From CAZNPL01 sp964574815 (GTDB lineage Bacteria > Planctomycetota > Phycisphaerae > UBA1845), in the NCBI GenBank assembly GCA_964574815.1, contig CAZNPL010000012.1, forward strand, positions 1 through 64,000: a stretch of DNA of 64,000 nt. Reading direction: 5' to 3'. Positions 26,602-35,884 of this stretch are shown piece after piece; the first letter of the stretch is position 1; every line of letters begins with the position of its first letter. The notes under the pieces were generated by a model. The model was not told the origin of the DNA. It made no database searches and saw only the letters and a list, made by a program, of their open reading frames with translations. The translations under genes and the position numbers were made by a program.

Positions 26602-29600
26602 ATGCCGGACGCTTACCGACGCATCATCCTGAAACCGGCGGACCTCACCTCCGAGGCGGCATCCACCCTGCGTGAAGCCTTATCGGCCTCTGTCGACGCG
26701 CAAAGACAGCTGGCCTCGAAATCACTCCACGTCCTTCAGTTTGTCGGCGAACTGCGCGAGAACGATCGGGCATTCTTCATCGAGCACGAACCGGCCGACC
26801 CGCTCCCGGTCGAGGCTCTGTTCGATCCGGATGCGGATCGACTGGAGGTGCCGGAGCTGATGCGGGTCGCGGGGGCGTTGTTCGAAGCCCTACGTGCCGC
26901 CCACACGGGTGGGGAAGAACGCCCCGTGGTCCACGGCGGCATTTGCGGTGGCGTTCTGGTTCGAACGGCGGACGGCATCGACAAAATCACCGACTTTGGA
27001 TTCGCTCCGGCCGTTTGCAGCGCGCTCGGGGTTGAAGCCTATCTCAATCTGGCCGCCGGCGCCGTGGACAACGGTCCACCTGAGCTGTGTGGAACCGGCG
27101 TGTGGGAGGTGCTCGGCCCGGACGAATTCGAGCGAGACGACCGCCTTTGTGCGTTTATCGACCCCGAGAAGTACGGTACCCAGATGCTGGACACATTCGA
27201 GGCCGGGTCCGACGTCATCTCTGCCGGGTTTGTGTTGCACTTGCTGGCGGAACACAGGCACCCCTACCTCTTCAATGAGCCCGACGCCCACCGGATCCCG
27301 GAAATGGCCGAGTTCATGGCGATGGGCCGCTTCAACGGAGCTCGGCGAAAGGACATGCGCGAGTCGGATGATCCCGGCGTGCGGGCCTGGTGCGATCTGG
27401 TCGCCAAGGCGCTGAGCCGGCTACCTCGCGACCGCCCCTCCGCCGTCGAACTCGCCGAAGCGATTGGCGAATACGTCAAGCCACCCGATGCGAGCGAAAT
27501 CCTCGGGCGGAAGCTGGACGCCCTCGCCAAGCGTGTCGAGGCCAGCGCCCCTGATGAAGTCGATTGGGCCGAAGTCGATCAATCGGCCCGGTCGATCGCG
27601 GAAGCGGAGGGTGTCTCGCCCGATGTAACCGGTCGAGCGAAGTCCTTATCTGCCCGGGCGCGAGGCCGCATCCTGCTGAAGCGAGCGCTGGAGCTCGTGG
27701 GGGGCGACCGGTGGCCGCAGGCCGCCGAGCCGCTGGCGGAACTGAGAGAGCTGCCGGACTTGCCGGTTGAGCTCGCGCAGGAAGTCGCGTCCGTTCGCGA
27801 GCGTTTTGATCGCTACCAGGGCGCCGCTCAAGAGATCGAGTCGATTCGGGCGGACGTGCCACAAAAATCGGGTGCTGCCCCCTACGAGGCGCGCAGCACT
27901 CTGAAGAGTCTGAGGGTCCGTGCTGAGGGCCTGCCTGACGACGCCGATTTGCCGGAATCACTCCGACCGCCCAAAACAGAGCTGCTTCAATCACTCAATG
28001 GGCAGCTCGACCGAGTGCAAGCCGACATCGAGCGCCTCGAGAGCGAAGCCGAGGCGTATCTCGGCCGGCTGCGTGCCGCCCTCGATGCCGGCGAGTGGGG
28101 CGAGTTGTCGAAGCTGCTGGATGCGCCACCCGAATTGCCTGTGTGGCCCGAGGCTGCTGATTCACAGGTACGCAAGTTTCGCAGCCGCCTCGAGCAACAC
28201 CGCGAAGAGGAAAGGCTCCGCGCCGAAATCGAGGCCGATCGCGAGGCGGCCGAGCAATGGCTCGGGCAACTCCGGTCGGTCGTGGACACTGAGGAGTGGG
28301 CCAAAGCCCGGCAGTTGCTGGACGAACGTCCAGAACTTACGCATTGGCCCGAGCAGGTTCTCGCAGAAGAGGAGGAACTCAGGCGACGCGCTGAAAAGGC
28401 CCTCAAGCGGGAATCCGATCACCGGCAGGCACGGGAGTGGCTTGATCCCGCCATGACCGCCGCCGAAGAGGGGGATTGGCACACTGTCGATGCCGTGCTG
28501 GGCACCCGCCCGGAACTCGAATACTGGCCTGAAGAGATACTTAAGAAAGAGAAGCTTCTCAGAGAGAAGCTCGACAAGCACCGCAAGGAGCTCGAACGGC
28601 AGCGCCGCATCAGGGAGGAGCAACATGCCAAGGCCCGAGCGTGGCTCGAAAGCGCTGAAGCGGCTGCGCGTGAGGAGGCATGGGCCGAGGCGATCGACCT
28701 TCTCGAGAGTCCTCCGAAACTCGATCACTGGCCCGAAGGACTGCGCGAGGAGGCCGCCAGACTGGACAACGCCTGTCGAATACGCCTCGGCGAGGAGATC
28801 GGCGAAACGCTACGCAGGAGAAGCGAGGACGTCAGATCTCTTGCCGAGGTGTTCGTCGGACGGCTGCTCGAGCGGGAGTTCCAATCACTGATCGGCCGAA
28901 AGAACATCGAGGCCCAGGTGGACGCCGAGGAATTCACGGGCAGCGGCGTTGAGTCAGACGGTCGTGCTGAACTGATTGTGCGTGCAGTTGATCCGCTGGG
29001 GGAGGTGGACGATCCGGGGCTCAGGGTGGGGTTTGATTTTCGACTGCGGTCCGACGATCGCGGGGTCCTCGATGAGGACGAAGCCATCGCTTCGCAGCTC
29101 GTACAGCATCTGCGGAGTTTTCTGATAAAGATTCAGCGGCATCGTGTGCAGCAGGTCATCCATCCGCTGAAGTCGGGCCTGTTTCCAAACGCGGCCATTG
29201 AGGTCTCGTTGTCTGAACCGGGGGCTCGAGCCACTGCCCGTGTCGTGCTTGACGACCCGCCAACGAAGGAGCGTACTCTTGATGCCAAACTGGCGTGGGA
29301 CTCGACCGCTCTGGCTTGGCATTTCGCCGATGAGTCCTCCTTCGCCGCCGCGGCATGGGACATTGCTGTCGACAGCTTACGAAGGGCTTTGCAGACAAGC
29401 CTGGTCAGTAAGTCCGAGCCGCTCAAGAGGTACCGGTCCGCATTAATGATGAAGGCCGTGACAGAGCCGCCATCGGAGTTGAACGCGCTTGCCGGACCGC
29501 TAACGTTTGACCTGCAGTTTGGCCTCGCCGCCAACGGTTCCGATAAGCCCGGTGGTTTTCATTCCATGCCGGTTTCTTGTTCCCGAGTCGACAAACCGCC

Positions 29601-32600
29601 GGACGACATCGACGTGTCGGCCGCCGAGTCAGCCCTCGAACGGGCTGTCGCGACTGCTCAGTCGAATCGCCGCGGGACGCTGACCGGTCAACTGCGCTCG
29701 CGCATCAAGGCCAAGTCGCCAAAGGTAAAGCTCTTCGCCAACCCCCGGACGATCTCCGAGCCGGTGGACAAGATCAGCTTCGAACTGCGCGCGCGCGGGC
29801 ATGATCCGCTGACGCTCGAGGCGGCCTGGGATGTCGAGTCCTTTGAATATCGTCCGGTTCAGGATTGGAACGGTTCGTTGGAGCAGTATCTGGAACTGCC
29901 CGTCAAAGGCGGACCGCCGGTTCTGCCCATCGGAGGCGGGGTAGTGATCGTGGCCATCGTCGGCATTGTGTTGGTGCGATTCCTGTCGGGCAACGGGAAC
30001 GACGAACCGCAGCGACCAGTGGACCCGACGCCGGACCCTGCGCCTGTAGCGCTTTCGTTCGAAGTGAGCGTGGATCCGCCGAGCCTCGAAGTCGGCGAGG
30101 CGGCGACGATCGGCGCAACGGTGGCGGGCGGAGCGCCTCCGTACACGGTTTGCTTTGGCCTGGAAGGGATGCCCGACGCCGGCCGCGCCGGCGGGATCGA
30201 GCTCGAAGGCGGCTCGCTGAGCCCAGAAGTGGACAGCGCACGCTTTCCGAATACCAACTGCACCTGCAACGAGGAACTGACCGGGGAGTCGGTGCGGGTA
30301 GCCCGCATGGTGAGGACCGATAACACCGCTTCGGAGGGTAGCGTCGGCGTCCGCGTTTTTGTTCAGGACGCCGAGCAGCAGATTCGGGAGCGTCTTGTCA
30401 GTCTGAATCTTACTCGTCCGCCGGAGGAGCCTGAGGAGCCGCCCATTGAAGTTCCAGCCAGCCCGGGCCTTGATATCGCAGTCGCAACGGTTCGCGGACT
30501 ACTATCCGAATCCATGTGGCTGGATCCGATCGTTGACAGGTTGGTGCGGGAGTACACGGAAACCGACGCTCCTTCACTTCGTTATCGCATCCCGGGCATC
30601 AGCGACGGGTGGACGTCGGTCGAAATCAACCTGGATCCCGACGGCGTGGCGTGGATGGTGCCCGTCGCCGAACGGGAACGCATCGCGCGGGAGGTGGAGG
30701 ATTTAGAGCGTTTACTGGCCTCGACGCCCGAGGCAGAGGTTGCCGCATTTCTGGACAAGTTGCTTCGCGAAGCCCCCATCGTGTCGCCGCAACTGCTCGA
30801 TCCATCCGTTGTGGTCGGGCGTACCGTGGGCGAACCCACCTGGGAACCGGCTTCGGCGGACTCCCGGGCCTGGCTCGGACGGATTGATGCAGAGTTAGTG
30901 TTGCGACCCGCCGGGGTCGAAGGGGGGCGCCCGCCTATTTCGGTGGACGAGGTCGCAATCGAGCTTCGAGATGGCCGCGTTTCGGTCGCGGATGCGCGGT
31001 CGGAGTTTGACGCTTCGGTCAAACGGGATGTCGAGGCGAGTCTTTGGGATTTGCAGGGTGTGTCATCAGCGGTCTTGCTCGATCGGGTCGAGGACGGTCC
31101 GCTCAGTGGCGAGGTTGATTTGGACACGACACCCATTGAGCAGCCGAGATCGACCTTTTCGGCGACCGTCTCGTTCTCCTCACTAGAGCTTCAACCACGG
31201 GAGCTTACGGCGTCGTGGAATCCGCAGTCGCTGGAATTCAGCAGCGACTCATGGGAAGCCGCCGTCGACGAAATGGAGTATTCTGCCGCAGTTGTTGCCA
31301 CGATCGCCGATCTGCGTCAGCGCCAGGACGTTTGGATCAATGCTGTCTCGAGTGCCAACCTGAACGAAATCGCGCCGCCGGACGCTCAGGGCGACTGGTT
31401 GCTTGCGATTCCGTCGGACGGAACCACGCAGCTCGGAGGCATCGATCATCCGGAGGTGGGCAATCACTTTCCTCTGCCGACAAGATGGCGGATCGGTGAT
31501 GAATCGCCTGAGGGCGCCGCGGCACGAATCGTGAGTAATGCGAACAAGCCGACGTATTGGCCTTTGGTAGAGGCGGGGCTCGAGCTTGTGGACAAGCGTC
31601 TGCTTCCGCCCGACCAGCGTCACGCCCGGTTCGTAGACGCGCTCTCCGGCGCAGCAACCGACGCCGAACTGGTCGCGTACCTTCAGGCGGATTCCATGGC
31701 CGTGCCGTCTTTGGAGATCAGCGAGGCCAAGTTGACATCGGAGAGTGGTGTCGCCCCGGAGAGTTTGAGCATGGCGATAGAATCGGGCTGGGAGGCAGCG
31801 TCTCAGGGTGTGCCCGAAGGCCTTGATGCCGGCTGCCTATCAGAACGATTCGGTGCATTCGGCACGGTTAGGGGCACGGTTTCAGTTCGAATCGGCGATG
31901 ACGGAGCCTTTGATTGGGACCTGGCAAGCGGCGGTAGGATTCTGTCAGCACTGGCCCGTGACTTGCCTAAGCTGCGGGCTCTGCAGTCTCGCCTGAGTGA
32001 ATGGAGCGCTCGATCGCAACGGGAAGCCCAGTTGCAACGTGCCGCCTCAAATCCCAACGGGGTTACGGGGGCCGACGTCGTGCGGCTTCTGAACTCTATC
32101 TGGTCAGCCAAAGAGACGGCCGTCACGCTGAACAGACAGCCTCAGACGCTGACCGACATCACGAGAGCCATACGCGATGATTTCGGGCTCGGCGGTCTGT
32201 GGCACGAGGGGAAAAGGGGCATTACACCCACTGTCTTCGTCGAGTATTTCACCGGCGTGGATCACGTATACGCACTCGCCTGGAGCGCGACCGTCACGGG
32301 TGAGTTCAAGGAGAGTCCGCGAGCGATGCTTCTGTGTTCGAGAGATCAGCTCAATACCGACCAGGGCAATCTTGGCGAACTGCTCATTGGGAGTGTTCTC
32401 CGTCAGTTTGACGACGCAATAAAGGCCCAACAGCCGGGCGATTGGGAGGGGCAGATCGGTCTTGTGTTAGCGCCCGACCAAGGATTCGAGAACATCGATC
32501 TTGAGAATCTGACGTTTGAAGAACAACTGACCCGCACGGATCACACGAACCCCAGTTTCCCGCCGAGACCGACGAGATGGAGTTCCCTGAGGGCCCTGAC

Positions 32601-32751
32601 CGAGGGCGTCACCAGCGGATACAAGGCTGACTATCGACTTACCAAGAGCCTGGGCGCCCCGGCAACGGAATGGAGCGGGCAAGAGGTGTCGCAGCAGACC
32701 GAAGCCGACACCTGGGCGGCTGAAGTGCTGGCTGATTGCAGCGTGCCCTGA
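26602..32751 (+). CDS. Giant membrane pseudokinase with cytoplasmic repeats and extracytoplasmic Ig-like domain
   Basis: A 2049-residue single-pass membrane protein. Residues 1-295 have a Ser/Thr-kinase-like fold: HVLQFVGELRENDRAFFIEHE matches kinase strands 4-5, ITDFGFA keeps the DFG (about 131), and SDVISAGFVLHLL matches the 'DVYSFGVVL' helix. However, the catalytic loop reads HGGICGGVLV (about 109) in place of HRDLKP.N, and no Gly loop or VAIK lysine is visible, so it is probably a pseudokinase. Residues ~480-735 are four ~65-residue charged repeats with a conserved 'W.P.' element. A transmembrane helix (about 1106-1128) precedes a Pro-rich hinge and an Ig-like domain (about 1150-1275) shared with the lipoprotein at 37059. 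The remaining ~770 residues look like duplicated alpha/beta domains. It starts next to and divergent from the T6SS operon; T6SS loci often encode PpkA-type membrane kinases, so a regulatory role is plausible. Confidence 0.88.
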   Translation: MPDAYRRIILKPADLTSEAASTLREALSASVDAQRQLASKSLHVLQFVGELRENDRAFFIEHEPADPLPVEALFDPDADRLEVPELMRVAGALFEALRAAHTGGEERPVVHGGICGGVLVRTADGIDKITDFGFAPAVCSALGVEAYLNLAAGAVDNGPPELCGTGVWEVLGPDEFERDDRLCAFIDPEKYGTQMLDTFEAGSDVISAGFVLHLLAEHRHPYLFNEPDAHRIPEMAEFMAMGRFNGARRKDMRESDDPGVRAWCDLVAKALSRLPRDRPSAVELAEAIGEYVKPPDASEILGRKLDALAKRVEASAPDEVDWAEVDQSARSIAEAEGVSPDVTGRAKSLSARARGRILLKRALELVGGDRWPQAAEPLAELRELPDLPVELAQEVASVRERFDRYQGAAQEIESIRADVPQKSGAAPYEARSTLKSLRVRAEGLPDDADLPESLRPPKTELLQSLNGQLDRVQADIERLESEAEAYLGRLRAALDAGEWGELSKLLDAPPELPVWPEAADSQVRKFRSRLEQHREEERLRAEIEADREAAEQWLGQLRSVVDTEEWAKARQLLDERPELTHWPEQVLAEEEELRRRAEKALKRESDHRQAREWLDPAMTAAEEGDWHTVDAVLGTRPELEYWPEEILKKEKLLREKLDKHRKELERQRRIREEQHAKARAWLESAEAAAREEAWAEAIDLLESPPKLDHWPEGLREEAARLDNACRIRLGEEIGETLRRRSEDVRSLAEVFVGRLLEREFQSLIGRKNIEAQVDAEEFTGSGVESDGRAELIVRAVDPLGEVDDPGLRVGFDFRLRSDDRGVLDEDEAIASQLVQHLRSFLIKIQRHRVQQVIHPLKSGLFPNAAIEVSLSEPGARATARVVLDDPPTKERTLDAKLAWDSTALAWHFADESSFAAAAWDIAVDSLRRALQTSLVSKSEPLKRYRSALMMKAVTEPPSELNALAGPLTFDLQFGLAANGSDKPGGFHSMPVSCSRVDKPPDDIDVSAAESALERAVATAQSNRRGTLTGQLRSRIKAKSPKVKLFANPRTISEPVDKISFELRARGHDPLTLEAAWDVESFEYRPVQDWNGSLEQYLELPVKGGPPVLPIGGGVVIVAIVGIVLVRFLSGNGNDEPQRPVDPTPDPAPVALSFEVSVDPPSLEVGEAATIGATVAGGAPPYTVCFGLEGMPDAGRAGGIELEGGSLSPEVDSARFPNTNCTCNEELTGESVRVARMVRTDNTASEGSVGVRVFVQDAEQQIRERLVSLNLTRPPEEPEEPPIEVPASPGLDIAVATVRGLLSESMWLDPIVDRLVREYTETDAPSLRYRIPGISDGWTSVEINLDPDGVAWMVPVAERERIAREVEDLERLLASTPEAEVAAFLDKLLREAPIVSPQLLDPSVVVGRTVGEPTWEPASADSRAWLGRIDAELVLRPAGVEGGRPPISVDEVAIELRDGRVSVADARSEFDASVKRDVEASLWDLQGVSSAVLLDRVEDGPLSGEVDLDTTPIEQPRSTFSATVSFSSLELQPRELTASWNPQSLEFSSDSWEAAVDEMEYSAAVVATIADLRQRQDVWINAVSSANLNEIAPPDAQGDWLLAIPSDGTTQLGGIDHPEVGNHFPLPTRWRIGDESPEGAAARIVSNANKPTYWPLVEAGLELVDKRLLPPDQRHARFVDALSGAATDAELVAYLQADSMAVPSLEISEAKLTSESGVAPESLSMAIESGWEAASQGVPEGLDAGCLSERFGAFGTVRGTVSVRIGDDGAFDWDLASGGRILSALARDLPKLRALQSRLSEWSARSQREAQLQRAASNPNGVTGADVVRLLNSIWSAKETAVTLNRQPQTLTDITRAIRDDFGLGGLWHEGKRGITPTVFVEYFTGVDHVYALAWSATVTGEFKESPRAMLLCSRDQLNTDQGNLGELLIGSVLRQFDDAIKAQQPGDWEGQIGLVLAPDQGFENIDLENLTFEEQLTRTDHTNPSFPPRPTRWSSLRALTEGVTSGYKADYRLTKSLGAPATEWSGQEVSQQTEADTWAAEVLADCSVP
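28048..28800 (+). repeat. Four charged repeats within the pseudokinase protein
   Basis: Four consecutive units of about 60-68 residues share the layout 'A..WL......A.....W......L.....L..WPE' followed by a Glu/Arg-rich helix; examples are LLDAPPELPVWPE, LLDERPELTHWPE, VLGTRPELEYWPE and LLESPPKLDHWPE. They are cytoplasmic by topology and lie between the pseudokinase domain and the membrane helix. They could be helical-hairpin repeats used for protein binding. Confidence 0.7.
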
Positions 32752-33033
32752 CCGGGTCGGCGTTTCAAGGCCGCATCATGAGCGAGTCCTGCTGAAGAAA
32801 TCCACTTGACAGTTTGCGGGGCTGGGAGTCCAATGTCGCGTCAGAATACGTCGGGTTCGACTTGGACTCTGCCGAGGGTGCGCCCGAACTGTTCATTCGA
32901 GGTGCCGACCAGCGTCCGCTTGGCGCGAGCGGGTGGGATCGGTGTACTTCGGAAGTTGTGCAAGGTCGTCCGCGCGGCGCGGCGACACGCAAGTGTGTCG
33001 ATCGACCAGGGGTCGCAATTAGGTGGGATATTC

Positions 33034-33201
33034 ATGCGGAACCGGTTTCGAAAACTACTCAGTTGCGGTTGCCTGACGGGTCTCTTTTTGGCCCAGGTCG
33101 GCGGCTGCACCGTGGATCCGGACATCCTGCTCCGGGCCGGCCTGTCTTTTGCTTCGGACCTGACCATCTTTCTGCTGGACAACCTGGTCGCCTCGCTTTA
33201 G
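33034..33201 (+). CDS. Small lipoprotein, 55 aa
   Basis: A 55-residue lipoprotein starting at ATG 33034, preceded by AGGTGG at a good distance; a longer reading frame from 32806 has no such support. The signal peptide MRNRFRKLLSCGCLTGLFLA ends in a lipobox (QVGGC), giving a mature peptide of only about 30 residues beginning CTVDPDILLRAGL and ending in a hydrophobic amphipathic stretch (TIFLLDNLVASL). The next gene encodes a similar mini-lipoprotein. Both precede the beta-barrel gene in the same direction and may be processed or displayed by it. Function unknown. Confidence 0.72.
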   Translation: MRNRFRKLLSCGCLTGLFLAQVGGCTVDPDILLRAGLSFASDLTIFLLDNLVASL

Positions 33202-33245
33202 GGCCGTGTCCCGAGCCGGAGGCAGTTCGGAAAGGATGATCTGAC

Positions 33246-33437
33246 ATGCGAACGAATTGGCGTCGCCCATTAATCGGCCTTCTGGTGGCCGGTGCCTGTC
33301 TGCTGAGCGGGCCGTGTGGCATCACCACGCTGCAAGCACGAGATTTTCTGACCTCCTCGCTCATCCGCACCGGCGTCTCGACGGTTTTCACCGTGCTGGA
33401 AGCGGCCATCGTTGAGTCCGCTCAAGGCGGCGTGTAA
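33246..33437 (+). CDS. Small lipoprotein-like peptide, 63 aa
   Basis: A 63-residue product with an N-terminal leader (RRPLIGLLVAGACLLSGPC) containing two candidate lipobox cysteines (VAGAC and SGPC, the first fitting the consensus better). The mature part includes LQARDFLTSSLIRTGVSTVF and ends VLEAAIVESAQGGV. Its layout and the pattern 'D.L..S.I..G.S.....VLE..V' resemble the 55-residue product just upstream, suggesting a tandem pair of related mini-lipoproteins. AAGGAT lies at a suitable distance before the ATG. It is 44 bp after its neighbour, in the same direction as the rest of the surface-protein train. Confidence 0.7.
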   Translation: MRTNWRRPLIGLLVAGACLLSGPCGITTLQARDFLTSSLIRTGVSTVFTVLEAAIVESAQGGV

Positions 33438-33550
33438 CACGTCGGCTGCACGCCCGGTCGTGGGCCGGGGTACCGTGCGAGGGCCAACGGGGAGCGCCGT
33501 TGCCAACTTCCGTGCAGAGTTTGCGTCTATTGGGCTGAGGGCTTTGGACT

Positions 33551-35872
33551 ATGAAATCGCTGATCTGCGTGGCCGTTGCCGGCATCGGGCTCCTGATTCC
33601 CGGTCAACGGCTACTGGGGCAGGAGGGGGCCGACCGCCCGTCGCCCGAAGTCGTCCTCGACTTGAACGAGGGCATTCACCAGTACCTTCAAGGGCACCTC
33701 GACGAACGGGAGTATCGTTTTTACAAGTCCACCATCGACCGGATGACGGGCGTGCTGGAGCGCGACGCCGACAATCGGACGGCTCTGTTGTTCCGAGCTT
33801 TGTCCTACGGGCGGATCGGCCTGCTCGAGCGCGGTAAACGGCTGGGCGCTCAGGACCAGATCGAGATCACCCGGGAAACACTCCGAATCCGTCAGAATCC
33901 TGAGGAGCAGGCGGCCATTGGGAGAGAAATCGAGGAACTCACGGCCAAGCTTCAGGACGAGTCGCTCAGCCCATCGGATCGCCTTTTACTCAAGACGGAG
34001 AAGCGGCGTCTTGAGGATCTCCAGGCCTGGCTGGAATTGCAGAGCGAGGCGTCAACCGAGCAGCTCCAAAACGACATCGAGGCCAATCGACAAGAGATGC
34101 GGGCCGCCGCGAGGCGCGAGCGCGCCGCGTACTCGGCCATGATCGAGGACCTCGAACGGCTGAATGAGGTGTTGGCACGGACGGACGTGGTCGTGGGGCT
34201 GCTCGATGTCGTCGCGAGATCGAAGATCGCTCGCTTGGATCAGAACGAAGCCCGTGATATTCGCGCGGCCGAGTTGCCCCCGGAGCAGATAACCGAATCG
34301 GCCGAAGGGCTGCGTGCCCGAGCCGAGGAGGCACTGGAACAGACCGCCCGCACCCTGGAGGAGCTTCTTCAACGCGATCTGAGCACGGAGGATGCCGTCC
34401 GGGCGCGGTTTTTCCTCGGCGTCATTCGGTATCGTCAGGCCGTTCCGCGTCGCGCCCCCGATGAAGATGTGGATGTCGACGAGGTCCGGCTGGCCAACTC
34501 GGCCCGTATCATGAGGGACCTGTCGAACGATCCCTCCGCGCCCGATCAGTGGCGAAGCTACGCTTCGTTGTACCTGGGGCTAATCCTCCCGATCCAAGCG
34601 TTGATCGAAACTGATAGCGGCGCACGTGATGAGCTCCTGGATGAGGCCGAAAGCTCTTTGGACCAGGCCGTCAAGCTTGACACTGTCGTGCCCGCCCCGG
34701 GCGAGGAGCCATTCTCGCTCAGCGGCGGCCCCATTCCTGAGATCGCATTGCGGCAGCGCGAGGAGGTCATCGCCAAGGTCCGCGAGCAGCCGCAGCTTCT
34801 GGGCTACCAAAACGACGTCCGCTTTTCGTTTTTCATCGGCCCGAACTACGACACCAACGTCGTCCTGCTGGGGGAGCGCACGGACCTGCCGCGCGGCATC
34901 GACGATGAGAGCGACTTTGGACTGGCTCTGGGCGTTGCGGTCGACTACACATTGAACCTCGGCCACATCGATCCGAGTTACGATCGTTGGACCATCGGAC
35001 TACGGGGTCGTACCACGCAGTTGTGGCATTGCGAGGTGGACGAGTTCGACGAGCAGACCTATGGGTTCACGGGTGCCGTCCAGTACGAACTCATGCGGAA
35101 AAGCGGCGATGTGGGACCGGTCTACCTGCGCGTGCAGTACGATTACAGTTGGACGAATCTTGGTCGCGAGTCTTTTCTCGGCTCCAACCTTTTCCGCCCG
35201 GATATCCGCGTGAACTGGGACGATCGCCTTGCGGAGTCCGCCCTCTACTTCGAGTACGACAATCGAGATTATTTTGAGCCACTGGTGGACAGGCGTTTCG
35301 ACCGCACCGGAGAGTACTTCCGGTTCGGGCTCATGCACAGCCACAAGCTCAAGGATATGACCCCCTGGTTTGAGGAAAAAGGATGGGAGCCATGGGGGCT
35401 GGCCAGCGACGAGGGACAGCTTCAGGACGACCCGGATTATCCGGCCCGGTATTTCACGCCCTTTATAGGTATCGAGTACGGCTGGGACAGCACGAACGGG
35501 GATGAGTTCGACCAGAACAACTACACGCTGGCCGCGGGTTTCATTCTACCGCTTCCGTGGGGGCTGCAATTCGACTTTGCTGCGGAGTTCGAATGGGAGG
35601 ATTACCGTCATGGGAGTCTGGTCGACTTCCACCGGCGCGGCCGGGACGACTTCATCCAGGAATACGAGATCGGGCTGCAGCGTACGTTTGTTCTTCAAAA
35701 CGGCGAACTTGTCAACCGTTACACGCCGACCATTGACCGCTCCCTCATGACGGTTCGTGCGCATGCCCGGTGGACCGACGACGACAGCAACGTGGTGGAC
35801 CGGCTCGGATCGGCGGTTTACTCGTACGACCGGGGTTTTTACGGGATCACGTTCGCGTTCGCCTTTAACTGA
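33551..35872 (+). CDS. Outer-membrane beta-barrel protein with periplasmic helical domain (SLAM-like layout)
   Basis: A 773-residue exported protein. A signal peptide (MKSLICVAVAGIGLLIPGQRLLG) is followed by about 400 residues of TPR-like and coiled-coil helices (YRFYKSTIDRMTGVLERDADNRTALLFRAL resembles a TPR unit, given here only as the ends YRFYKS and LLFRAL). From about residue 425 the sequence becomes strand-rich, beginning FFIGPNYDTNVVLLGE and ending YGITFAFAFN, typical of an outer-membrane barrel with an aromatic C-terminal strand. This N-terminal-TPR plus C-terminal-barrel layout resembles surface lipoprotein assembly modulators (SLAM/DUF560). Two mini-lipoproteins lie just upstream and a giant lipoprotein downstream, which would be natural clients. 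The barrel call is confident; the SLAM-like function is inference. Confidence 0.82.
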   Translation: MKSLICVAVAGIGLLIPGQRLLGQEGADRPSPEVVLDLNEGIHQYLQGHLDEREYRFYKSTIDRMTGVLERDADNRTALLFRALSYGRIGLLERGKRLGAQDQIEITRETLRIRQNPEEQAAIGREIEELTAKLQDESLSPSDRLLLKTEKRRLEDLQAWLELQSEASTEQLQNDIEANRQEMRAAARRERAAYSAMIEDLERLNEVLARTDVVVGLLDVVARSKIARLDQNEARDIRAAELPPEQITESAEGLRARAEEALEQTARTLEELLQRDLSTEDAVRARFFLGVIRYRQAVPRRAPDEDVDVDEVRLANSARIMRDLSNDPSAPDQWRSYASLYLGLILPIQALIETDSGARDELLDEAESSLDQAVKLDTVVPAPGEEPFSLSGGPIPEIALRQREEVIAKVREQPQLLGYQNDVRFSFFIGPNYDTNVVLLGERTDLPRGIDDESDFGLALGVAVDYTLNLGHIDPSYDRWTIGLRGRTTQLWHCEVDEFDEQTYGFTGAVQYELMRKSGDVGPVYLRVQYDYSWTNLGRESFLGSNLFRPDIRVNWDDRLAESALYFEYDNRDYFEPLVDRRFDRTGEYFRFGLMHSHKLKDMTPWFEEKGWEPWGLASDEGQLQDDPDYPARYFTPFIGIEYGWDSTNGDEFDQNNYTLAAGFILPLPWGLQFDFAAEFEWEDYRHGSLVDFHRRGRDDFIQEYEIGLQRTFVLQNGELVNRYTPTIDRSLMTVRAHARWTDDDSNVVDRLGSAVYSYDRGFYGITFAFAFN

Positions 35873-35884
35873 TCGAGGTGGATG

